Origin: Acanthochromis polyacanthus
Taxonomy: Eukaryota; Chordata; Actinopteri; Pomacentridae
Assembly: GCF_021347895.1 (NCBI RefSeq)
Contig: NC_067122.1
Coordinates: 37,170,215-37,234,214, forward strand
Direction of reading: 5' to 3'
Length of the DNA stretch: 64,000 nucleotides
In this document: positions 33,767 to 44,560 of the stretch, piece after piece
How positions within the stretch are numbered: position 1 is the stretch's first letter
How the letters are laid out: each line of letters opens with the position of its first letter
The notes under the pieces: model-generated
What the model saw: the letters and a program-made list of their open reading frames with translations, nothing else
Told to the model about the DNA's origin: nothing
Database searches by the model: none
Position numbers and translations under genes: made by a program

Positions 33767-36700
33767 TGAAGAAAAATACACAGGAAGAGCAGACATATTC
33801 ATTAAGAACAAATCAGGACTTTCTCTGACATCAGCCCAAACCACCACTACATAAACATGGGCAAAGAAATCAGTCCAAAGAGCTCAGACAGTGTGTGTTT
33901 AGATAAGAGTGCAGTCAGTCGGTTAGTCTATCAGTTACTCAGTCTCTTAGTCAGCAAGTCAACAAACAGCTGGTCAATGACTCAGTGATGTAGCGAGCCA
34001 CTCTCTCATTCTCTCAGCTTGTCAGTCATAGACTGAGGCATTCAGCCAGCCAGCCAGTCCACTTACTGAATCCATTTCCATTATTCTACATGACTGTTTC
34101 CTCCTCAGCAATGTTAATCATATTAATGTGCTGAATATAGAACAGTTACAGTGCCAAATGCTAATAAGTGACCAAGTCTGCAAACACACACCAGCCCAGA
34201 CAGAAGTGGGAGGAAGAAGAGAGGCAGAGAAGAGCTTTTTCTCTTCCTCTTTTTTGCTCTCCTTTTATGTTTCTTATATTTTTTTTTGTCCTGGTGGGAA
34301 AAAAGATAAAAGTGCTGAGAAATAAAGCAAGACAATGAAACAAAGAGAAAGATAGATTTGTATGGAAGTTTATAACTTCATAGCATCATCTGAAGACAGA
34401 TGGTAATGTATTTTTTTCATAATCAGAGCATCACACTGCTAAAGAGCAGCAACTGACTAGAAAACAGCCTCTGAATGACACACACAGAGAGCCGGGGCTG
34501 GCAGGGGGCATGTACTGGAAACAACTTGAGGCATTTTTTTTTCCTCCTCTTATTTAGCTGAAGCCACCCGAGGCGACACACACACAGAGGCAAATACACA
34601 CACTCTTATTTAGTTATACCACCTAGGGCGAGACTTCTACATAACATCTGTCCAACATTTATCTGCCCTGACGCAGCCTCTCAGCAAGAGATGGATGAGA
34701 TGGAGGAGGAGGTGAGGGATGCAGGGAGAGAGGGGGATAATGCAGAAGGGGAGGAAATGACGATGGAGAGAAAAGTGAAGGTAACGGGGGAGAGGAAATG
34801 TCGAAGATATGATGTTGGAATGTTGGAAGAGACGAAAACACTGAGAAGAGCAGATATGTGGTAAAGAAACATGGACAAAAACAGAAGAAGGAGAAGAAAG
34901 ACATCAAGCAAAGACTGAAATTAGGACTGTTGAGGTTTGGTGAAGAAACGGTCTCTTGCTGCCAGTTTGGAAACTCGTTTTTTTAAACACAAATAATGAA
35001 TTTCCTGCTCGGCTAGTTTGGACAGAAGCTTTTTATTTTTATTCCTGGACTAATTACCCAGTATATGTTCCAAGAGATTTGGAGTCTGTCTTCTTAGTTT
35101 TGCCTGATTTGTCTCATTATTTTCATAGTTTTGATAGGAGAGTTGAAAGTAATTCTATCTGGAAGGATTAAGAAAAGAAAAACTGTGAAAACCGCTCATG
35201 TGAAGTGCAAAAACAGTTGCAGTCTCGCTTTTGTGTCTGCGGTTCATACACGGGCTCAGTCACAACACGAAAGCGCTCGCTGACTTACTGTTTTTATGCA
35301 GCTTGTTTGGACAGAAGGATTGTAGGATTGTTGGTAAACTGCCTTAGAAGGGAAGACAACTGTACTGGGAAACTTGGAATGGCTCGAGTAAATCTGGAGA
35401 AGTTTTCAGGAGTGTAAAATTAAAGACTAGAAAATGTTTGTGTCTTAGTTTATGTCTACACACTGTCTATGTTTCTACGTGGGTTTGTCGATATAAGCAC
35501 CCCATTTCACACTGCATGTAATCATTTAAAAATATTGCACCTTTAAAGTGGTGACTGACTGAGACAGAATGCAGAGATTCTGCCTCTGTGGCTGAGCATT
35601 GTGTTTCGTTTGCTGTACAGTTTGTAAATCCCTTTGAGGCAAGTTTGTGATTTTGGACTATGCACATAAAATGAACTCGAGTCAACTCATGCATTTGCAT
35701 TAAACTTTGGCAGTGGACATAAATTATGTCCCGCAACATTGTCCAAGTTGAACAAAATTGCTACAAAATCTCGGCATTACAAATCCGACAAGCCTATACG
35801 GAAAAACCATTCATCTAACTTAGCGGAGGCTCTAGCTTACAGTGATCGCATTAAAAAAGTTTCTTTATGTTGTGACATAAAAGCAAACTGTACTATGCTC
35901 TGTGTGCTTGTGTGAAAATGTGTGTGCGTTTATGGTTTTACTGAAATAAAACAGAGAGAAAGCGAGATGCTGCTCATCCAAATTCATAGAAAAAATCATT
36001 AATACAGTTGGAAATGCTTAATAATACTGACATGAATTCTGCTGTCTGACTGTAACCTTTGGAAACTGTTTCCTCATTCAAACTGAATGGTAAAATGAAG
36101 CCAGAGGCTCCGCTAGCTCTTTACACTGACACTTATTAATGCAGTTTGTTACTACGCTGGATTTAGCGCACTCTTAAACACGCATGACACTTTGTATATT
36201 CATACACAGTCTTGCAGGCCATTTGCTAAAATGTCACATGCTCATGTGACTTATTGTCTGCATGGGTGTGTATGTGTCTACAACTGCATTTAACACAATT
36301 TCCTCATATAAGTCGTTCAATATTTCATGAGCTTGTTTTGTATATGGACCCTATGAATATAATTAACAAATAAATTTCGCTGGTTTGTCAGCTGGATGTG
36401 TGCACAGCTGGTGTTTAACAGCCTGCACTGCCTGTATACACACTCATAGTATCACTGATGGACAGTATGTTGAATGAATGTAAGTCTGTTTGAGCGTAGC
36501 TGTGTGCTCAGTTCTGTCTACATCTGTCTTGAATCATAAGACGCTTTAAATTTTATCATGTGTATTGAAGGAGCACTCCTTCTAGTAGAATAACTGATGC
36601 AGATTTAAAGTTAGATTTTTACATGTTTTGGTATTTACTGACAACACAGGATACCAGTGAGTAATCACATTCATTTTATGCCAGTACAGAAGCTGTGACA

Positions 36701-39552
36701 ATGCGTATTTATAGTAACTGTGATTCAGTATCGATACATTCTTTAACACCTTTTATGTTTCCAAATACTTTCCTTAGTTCAGACACTCAAAGTAATAAAA
36801 TACTTCTCATGTGTCACTAGCAGAGCAGCAGACAACCTCTCAACAAGCCAGAAAAATAAGATTTCTTATATTGCTTTGACTTCAATGTATTTAATGTATG
36901 ATGATAAATAAATGCCTTCAAAAAGAAGTAATTTATTACAAGAAATTAGGTCTACCCAAGAAATATGAATATATCCATTGCTGACAATTATCTAGGAATA
37001 AAGCTTTGAATTGGATGATCGCAAACAATCTTTTGTACATTTAAAAACTATTCAAGAATCTGTGGAATATCAGTATTTTCCTTCCAAAATGATGCAGTAT
37101 AGATAGCATCTTAATACATTTATATCAGTATTTCTGCTCATGAAAGAATCTGTGTAGGGCAATTGACATGTGCGGCATTTAGCTTAATATATTCATACTA
37201 ATATCTTGTCTGTCTGATCTTGATCTGGCATAAACAAATGTAGTCAGCTTAAACATTAACCTGTCAACATGCCTGTTGTTCCTTACATTGGTATTAATTT
37301 ATCGGGATGTTACTGATATGTTGATTTATAGTTTAAATATACAAAAATAAAATAAAAACCTATAAACATGACCATTGTTTCTTACTTAGATTTATGCATA
37401 AAACCTGCTTGTTTAGGGTTCATAAAAACAGAAATATTTCTTAGTATAGGGGACCTTTGTTGTCATGGTTAGAGGACTAAACACTAGGTTAAGATAAAGG
37501 AATAATTGATGTAATTGTTTTGCAAAACCAACAGGCTGTCAGTAACAGGAAGCAAACTGCGGCCTCCCTTCTTATGGTCCAGTGTTTTTGATCCATCCAT
37601 CCACCCCAACCTCCTTCCTGCAGACTCCATAAAAAATATCAACTCACACTTTCCTGTGTTGCTGTTGTAATTTCGATGGCCACAGGAGTTTTGCCCCCTT
37701 GAACCCAAGCATATGCTGTTTTCAGGCATTTGCTAAAGCCACTCATGCTCAGATTTCTCTTGGGAGGTCAGTTGTTCCACTCTGTAATGTTCACTGCAGT
37801 GGCAATTCTATTCCAGGTATTTTTTTTACCAGGAAAAACAAAAAAGCATAATTCTGTCCTCTAGGTCATATGAAAAATTGTGATGTCATTTTAGAGCTCC
37901 TCCTGAAGTACAAGACAATGTCCTGATCACTCTGAACAAGTTTTCTATTTGTAGCTTTCTAATTCATTCTCTCTGACTGCCCACAAGCAAAAATCCAGGT
38001 TTTAAATGCCTGGTGGTCATCCAGAATTCAGTGAAGCATGTAGTTACAGAAGTCTTTCTAAAGTATGGAGCAATTTGAAAAGAGATCTGTCCAAGTGTGT
38101 CTAACCAACAGTGGCTGAGTTGGCAGCTGTATTGATTGAGACTGAGCTGGACAATTGACCTAAATGCATCAGCTGTAGATGGGTTTTAAAGAGCAATAGA
38201 CTGGAGCATCATTCAGCTGTAAGACGTTCTTTAGGTGTGAGTGGTCATAGGGTAACCAGGCTAAGTTACCCTTTAAACATAATTCAGTGGATTCTTTGGT
38301 CCTACTGAGTCTGCTCCTTTCTGGAACTGCACTGGGTCAAACCAAAAATCTAAATTTGGACTCTTAACATTTTCACCCCAGTTGAAATGATGAGATTACA
38401 CAGATTGTCCATTGGGAGGATGGAATCAGTCCCGTGTTAGCTCAGATTTATTTTGGCTTCCTTCCCTCTGTGTTGCCTATTTTATTTTTTAATAGAAACT
38501 GTCCACTGGAATTGATGTAATTATGAAAATGGTAAAGTCCTGTTTGGATCTACATGGCAGTACATGGGGCCATAGATGCTCCAGTCCTCAGCTCATATAA
38601 ATTACTTTGAGCAGTCACATTAGCAAAGCATGAGCTAATTCACATTAAATTATGTTAACATTTTTAAATTTTCAAAAAAATCCAGTGTACAGAGTGTTGG
38701 GTGACGAAACGCTAAAACTAGCCCAAGAAAGAAGCAGTAAAATTGTCACAAATTCTTAATTCAGAGTCAAGTGCAGGTGTCAAAAGGACAGAGTATGACC
38801 TCAGGTTAACTGTTTGGATCCCTCAAAGTGAGCAAGACCCCAAATAATCCACCTTCTTATTGCTCAATTAATAGAAGAAAATGATAAAGGGTGTGCTTTC
38901 TATTGCAGACTAAAATAAATAAAACAGTTTGAAAGAAAAATCAAGTCTGGGAACAGTTGAACTTCTGCCCTGAGCACACGACACTTTGTTTTGGTGTTTT
39001 GATGGGTTACAAGTGAATATTTCTGTGGCCATGTGAGGTAAACAGCTGCCTCTGTCTCTGCTATGTTTGTTGCAATGCTCGTCAAAGCTCTAACATATTG
39101 ATGTTGATTGTGCTGACAGTTTATCGAATAGATGTCAGAATTTCTCACCTTCTATGTTTGGGATAACGATAGAAAACGACATGTGGATAAGTGCAGGTGA
39201 AAGACCAAACACACACACATACAGTATTTATAGACAAATACTCTCGCGCTCTTTTGGTCTGTTCCCATTTGTCTATTTTCTCATCTTTTGCTCATATTCG
39301 TCTTTCTAGTATAAAATTTTATCATGCTGAGGAGTGACAGACAGAACAAGAAACACAGACTAAACACACATGCACACACATAAAATTCTTCCATTTCACA
39401 GCACAAAATGTGTATATATGCTCAATATAAAGGTAATCGTAAATTTACAAAAAGGTAAATGGGTTATGATGGACAACACGGGAACAGAGGTCCCTGAAAT
39501 AAATATTTTTATATTAACAGGGTGCAAATCAGTCCACAAGCTGCTTCCATTT
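33767..39552. other. Long repeat-poor stretch, no gene recognised
   Basis: About 5.8 kb with few recognisable repeats. It holds clustered CAGT/AGTC tetranucleotides at 33895-34065, a pyrimidine-rich then purine-rich region at 34200-34920 (the plus strand of 34680-34920 is rich in GGAGGA/GAGAGA), and short (CA)n scraps at 39205-39215. The longest frames lack recognisable domains and some are low complexity. It could be host intron or intergenic DNA. Confidence 0.4.
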
Positions 39553-39615
39553 GATAGATAGATAGATAGATAGATAGATACATACATACATACATACATA
39601 CATACATACATACAT
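39553..39615. repeat. (GATA)n-(CATA)n compound microsatellite
   Basis: About seven GATA units followed by about nine CATA units. It abuts a LINE 3' end on the minus strand and so is probably an expanded LINE tail. Confidence 0.95.
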
Positions 39616-39710
39616 TATTAATCCCAAGGGAAATTTAAGTGTTCAGCAGCTTACATACAACATAAAATAACAAAAAAGGCAAGTCAGTAACATTAACAGT
39701 AAAGGTTAGT
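39616..39710 (-). mobile_element. LINE 3' end (minus strand)
   Basis: The minus strand reads '...aaatttcccttgggattaat' running into the ATGT/ATCT repeats at 39553-39615. The phrase 'ttcccttgggattaataa' plus tetranucleotide tail is a common fish LINE 3' end. How far the element extends to the right is unclear. Confidence 0.5.
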
Positions 39711-41029
39711 ATACAAAACTATTCTAATATTAATATCAAATCAAATTTGTTCAAAAATCTGCAAACACTTCGCCAGTCCAAGTCTTTTTGTATCGCCTCA
39801 TTCAAATAGCATCAGCTGTTTGATACAAAAACTCAAGAGTTTCCACTTCAGCAGAGAAAGCAGAAGTGAAAGGAACCAAAATATACTGAGGTCAAATCAA
39901 CCTGCCAGGGCTTATGACCAGCTCCTTGTATGTTTTCACTTACAATTCAGACTGTGTGATTCATTTTGAGGGTATTTTGAACTTTATGAATACAACACTT
40001 AATACAATACGGTCCAGCATTCATATTAAAGTTGAAAAGGCTGGATTGGATATTGAATGGATGAAATGTGGTCAATAACTTCATCTGTGAATTGTCATGT
40101 AGAATCTATTCTTGTTGCTGAATGGATAAAAAAAGAAACAAAAAAAAAAACTCTTTAGAGAAGAAGTAATGGCCACCAATGAATCGCTCACATGTATGGT
40201 TATTTGGAGAAGTTGTGAGTTATGCAAACACATTAGCTTCTGTTATACCCCAACCTGACTGAATTTGACTCAGGCTGACTTGAATTTGACTCGGTCAGTA
40301 TAGTTATAAGAGTTATTAGCCAAGAATATGTTTCACATTTGTTCAGTTAGAATTGGAACATATTCAACTGATGTTTGTCTTTCCAAGGTCAACAAGAAAT
40401 AAACCAAATCGAAGACATTTCGACATAATGAAAAGATTACCTGCTCCACCTTAACCCACTATTGTTTGATTTTTAAAAGCTGCTTCACTCACTGTGAGGT
40501 TCTTTTTAAAAATCTTGGCTGTTCTGATCTCAGGTTAGGTGGAGTTAAGACATGAATTGTATGATGTCTTCCACCTAATGTATATATATATATAAATATA
40601 CTAAAATAACTGAGAGATGTTGTCCTACTTTAACAGCTTGACAAACTAACAAATTTGTGAGAATACTGTTAGTCAGGAACAAAAGACCATTATCTTAGCA
40701 GATATGTTGACCATTCATAGTGGGAAAATCACACTTGTTACTAATATATAATTTTGCTCATTGTGTTCATTCAACATTTGTGCATTTTTTGTTGGGACTT
40801 GTCAACATGCTTTCTTTGAAAAAAAAGAAAAAAAAAAAAACAGAATCCAGAATAGAATTTACTGTCACGCTTCTCAAATACAAAAATCTTAATGCCCAAA
40901 CTCCATTATACCTTGAAGTCCTTATTATACCATATTGTCTTTGCAGAGCTTTTTGCTCTCAGACTGCAGGTTTAATAGTTGTTCTTTTCATTAAAGCTTA
41001 TAGATAGGACTGGCTAAAACCAAACATTT
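39711..41029. other. No gene recognised
   Basis: AT-rich with short poly(A) runs (40131-40151, 40821-40842) and a short TA run at 40581-40594. Confidence 0.3.
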
Positions 41030-41037
41030 GTTTTGTT
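41030..41037 (+). repeat. Target-site duplication GTTTTGTT (left copy)
   Basis: Matches 44170-44177 exactly; together they set the LINE borders. The word is T-rich, so a chance match of part of it cannot be excluded. Confidence 0.7.
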
Positions 41038-41068
41038 CTTCTTCTTCTTTTCCTTTCGGCTTTTCCCT

Positions 41069-44000
41069 TCAGGGGTCGCCACAGCGAATCAATTGCTTCC
41101 ATCTAACCCTGTCTTCTGCATCCTCTTCTCTCACACCAACTACCTTCATGTCCTCTTTAACCACATCCATAAACCTCCTCTTTGGTCTTCCTCTTGGCCT
41201 CCTGCCTGGCAGTGGGAAACTCAGCATCCTTCTACCAATATATTCACTCTCTCTCCTCTGGACATGTCCGAACCATCTCAGTCTGGCCTCTCTGAGTTTA
41301 TTTCCAAAGCCTCTAACATGTGCTGTCCCTCTGATGTACTCATTCCTGATCCTATCCATCCTGCTCACTCCCAAAGAGAACCTCAGTATCTTCAGGTCTG
41401 CTACCTCCAGCTCTGCCTCCTGTCTTTTCCTCAGGGACACTGTCTCCAGATCAAACAACATGGCTGGTCTCACCACAGTTTTGTAAAGCTTTCCTTTCAT
41501 TTTAGCTGAAACTCTTCTATCACACATCACACCTGACACTTTTCTCCAGCTGTTCCAGCCTGCCTGTACACGCTTCTTCACCTCTTTTCCACACTCTCCA
41601 TTGCTCTGGACTGTTGACCCTAAGTACTTAAAATCCTCCACCTTCTTGATCTCTTCTCCCTGTACCCTCACTCTTCCAGTTGGGTCCCTCTCATTCACAC
41701 ACAGATACTCCGTCTTGCTGCGGCTAACCTTCATTCCTCTCCTCTCCAGGGCAAACCTCCACGCCTCTAGCTTCTCCTCCACCTGTTCCCTGCTCTCACT
41801 ACAGATCACAATGTCATCTGCAAACATCATAGTCCATGGAGACTCCTGTCTAACCACGTCTGTCATCCTGTCCATCACCATAGCAAACAAGAAGGGGTTC
41901 AGAGCTGATCCCTGATGTAGTCCCACTCCACCTTGAACTCCTCTGTTACTCCTACAGCACACCTCACCACTGTCTTACAGTCCTCATACATGTCCTGCAC
42001 CACTTTAATATACTTCTCTGCCACTCCAGACTTCCTCATACAAAACCACAGTTCCTCTCTGGGCACCCTGTCAAAAGCTTTCTCCAGATCTACAAAGACA
42101 CAATGCAGCTCCCTCTGACCTTCTCTGTATTTCTCTATCAACATCTTCAAAGCAAATATTGCATCTGTTGTACTCTTTCTTGGCATGAAACCATACTGCT
42201 GCTCACAGATGTTCACCTCTGCCCTTAGTCTAGCTTCAACTACTCTTTCCCATAGCTTCATCGTGTGGCTCATCAACTTTATTCCTCTGTAGCTGCCACA
42301 ACTCTGCACATCTCCCTTGTTCTAAAAGATGGGCACCAGCACACTTCTCCTCCATTCCTCGGGCATCTTCTCACTATCTAAGATCCTGTTGAACAACCCA
42401 GTCAGAAACTCTACTGCTACCTCTCCAAGACACTTCCATACCTCCACAGGTATATCATCAGGACCAAGTGCCTTTCCACTCTTCATCCTCTTCAATGCCC
42501 TCCTCACTTCATTCTTACTAATCTTTGCTACTTCCTGGTCCACAACAGTCACCTCTTCTACTCTTCGTTCTCTCTCATTTTCCTCATTCATCAACTCTTC
42601 AAAGTACTCTTTCCATCTTCCCATCACACTATTGGCACCTGTCAACACACTTCCATCCTTATCCTTTATCACCCTAACCTGCTGAACGTCCTTCCCATCT
42701 CTGTCTCTCTGCCTTGCCAACCTGTACAGATCAGTCTCTCCCTCCTTACTGTCCAACCCAGCATACAAGTCATCGTAAGCCCCTTGTTTGGCCTTTGCCA
42801 CCTCTACTTTCACCTTACGCTGCATCTCCCTGTACTCCTGTCTACTCTCTTCAGTCCTTTCAGTGTCCCACTTCTTCTTAGCTAACCTCTTTCTCTGGAT
42901 CCACTCCTGCACCTCCTCATTCCACCACCAAGTCTCCTTATCTCCTTTCCTACCAGATGACACACCAAGTACTCTCCGACCTGTCTCTCTGATCACATTT
43001 GCTGTAGCTGTCCAGTCATCTGGAAGCACCTCCTGACCATTCAAAGCCTGTCTCAACTCTTTCCTGAAAGTCATACAACACTCTTCCTTTTTCAGCTTCC
43101 ACCATTTGGTCCTCTGCTCTGCCTTTGCCCTCTTCATCTTCTTCACCACCAGGGTCATCCTACACACCACCATCCTATGCTGTCTGGCTACACTCTCACC
43201 TACCACTACTTTGCAGTCACTGATCTCCTTCAGATTACACCGTCTACACAAGATGTAGTCTACCTGTGTGCTCCTATCTCCACTCTTATAGGTCACCCTA
43301 TGTTCCTGCCTCTTCTGGAAGAAAGTATTCACTACAGCCATTTCCATCCTTTTTGCAAAGTCAACCACCATCTGTCCTTCTGCGTTCCTCTCTTGGATAC
43401 CAAACCTGCCCATGACCTCCTCATCATCTCTGTTTCCTGCACCAACATGTCCATTGAAGTCTGCACCAATGACAACTCTCTCACTTCTAGGGATGCTCTG
43501 CATCACTTCATAAAGGTCCAACCAGAATTTCTTCTTCTCCTCTGGCTCAAATCCTACCTGTGGAGCATACCCACTAACAACATTGAACACCACACCTTCG
43601 ATTTCTAGCTTCAGGCTCGTCACTCGATCTGACACTCTTTTTACCTCCAGGACATTCCTAACAAACTCCTCCTTCAAGATAACTCCTACTCCACTTCTCT
43701 TCCGATCTACACCATGGTAGAACAACTTGAACCCTGCTCCTAAACTTCTAGCTTTACTACCTTTCCACCTGGTCTCCTGGACACACAGTATGTCCACCTT
43801 CCTCCTCTGCATCATGTCAACCAGCTCTCTACCTTTTCCTGCCATAGTTCCAACATTCAAAGTCCCTACTCTCAGTCCTAGACTCTTGGTGTTCCTCTTC
43901 TCTCTCTTCCTACAAACACACCTTCCTCCCCTCCTTCTTCGACCAACAGTCGTCCATTTTCCACCGGCACCCTGTAGGTCGACAGCACCGTTGGCGGTCG

Positions 44001-44070
44001 TTGTTAACCCGGGCCTCGACCGATCTGGTATGGAAGTCATACATTTGATTCGCATGTTTGATCTGGCCAA
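41069..44070 (-). pseudogene. RTE-type endonuclease/reverse transcriptase ORF, two lesions
   Basis: About 1000 codons. Residues 60-300 form an exonuclease-endonuclease-phosphatase type endonuclease: TLNVGTM with Asn72, VQETRW with Glu99, GADFNGHVG with Asp204 and Asn206, QVDYI with Asp271, and His299. The reverse transcriptase follows, with [12 protein letters not shown] (first catalytic Asp), [12 protein letters not shown], and MMFADDIVI (catalytic Asp pair), then FKYLGS, and a C-terminal RWFGHVQRR region ending GRPKRRFMDVVKEDM...RCGDP. The protein would nick DNA and copy its own RNA at the nick. Two lesions break it: an in-frame TAG at 42322-42324 just before the RT core, and a one-base loss near 41925-41932 between the A and B motifs of the RT. 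The start at 44070 gives the full endonuclease domain. Few lesions suggest a young copy. Confidence 0.9.
42322..42324 (-). other. Premature stop (TAG) in the LINE ORF
   Basis: The reading frame is the same on both sides of this codon: upstream it ends VLVPIF and downstream it continues [16 protein letters not shown], which is continuous RT sequence. It is therefore a simple nonsense change rather than a true gene end. Confidence 0.85.
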
Positions 44071-44289
44071 AGTTTTACGTCAGATGCCCTACCTGACACA
44101 ACCCTCTGTATTTATCCAGACTTGGGACCGGCACAATAAGACACTGGCTTGTGTCCCCTTACGGCTACAGTTTTGTTGGTATACATTATATACAAGAGTA
44201 TATGAAAGGATGCACTTAGCACCTCTCCTTTACTCTCCTCTAATTCATTCTCCATTCATTTACATGTCACCACTGCATGTCACTAACTT

Positions 44290-44560
44290 TGTGTGTTCTC
44301 TCTCCTGTAGTTTATGTTTTGTCATTTCTGCATATATTTCTGACTCCAAAGCTGAATGTTTCTGATCTGCAGTTACTGGCCTCACCATCCTCCCAATTGC
44401 TTATTGATCCCTCGAGCTGTGTTTGTTTCTTCTTTCTATCCTTGACCCTTGCCAGGCAAGGCAGATGGCTGCCCTCCCAAAGCTGAGTTTTTTTGTTTCC
44501 ACTGTTGCTGAAATGTTTGCTACAAGAGAATTATGAAATTTCTTGGGTTTCTCAGGTTTA
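44290..44560 (+). mobile_element. L2-type LINE 3' UTR fragment
   Basis: The words 'ccttgccaggcaaggcagat' then 'ggctgccctccc' and, soon after, 'gagttttt' followed by 'ccactgttgc' are typical of the 3' UTR of L2-type fish LINEs. The terminal TTGAA repeats seen at 285-365 are not present here. Borders are approximate. Confidence 0.5.

Larger units (their letters stand above)
41038..44169 (-). mobile_element. RTE-type LINE, near full length, with 8-bp target duplication
   Basis: A 3.13-kb element on the minus strand, flanked by the direct repeat GTTTTGTT at 41030-41037 and 44170-44177. Its 3' end is a short GAA-type tail ('gaaaagaagaagaag') just after the stop codon, the compact 3' end typical of RTE elements. 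About 100 bases of 5' leader precede the ATG at 44070. A single ORF encodes apurinic-like endonuclease and reverse transcriptase. The family resembles RTE/BovB-type fish elements; the exact family name is inference. It is the best preserved autonomous element in the window. Confidence 0.9.

Noticed and set aside
37565..37605. 'atccatccatcc' considered as another SINE tail
   Set aside because: Only about two units and no SINE body on either side.
43727..44365. Plus-strand frames opposite the LINE (for example 212 codons here, 143 at 43177, 152 and 158 near 41.03 kb)
   Set aside because: They are shadows of the minus-strand LINE ORF, whose codon use keeps the opposite strand partly free of stops.
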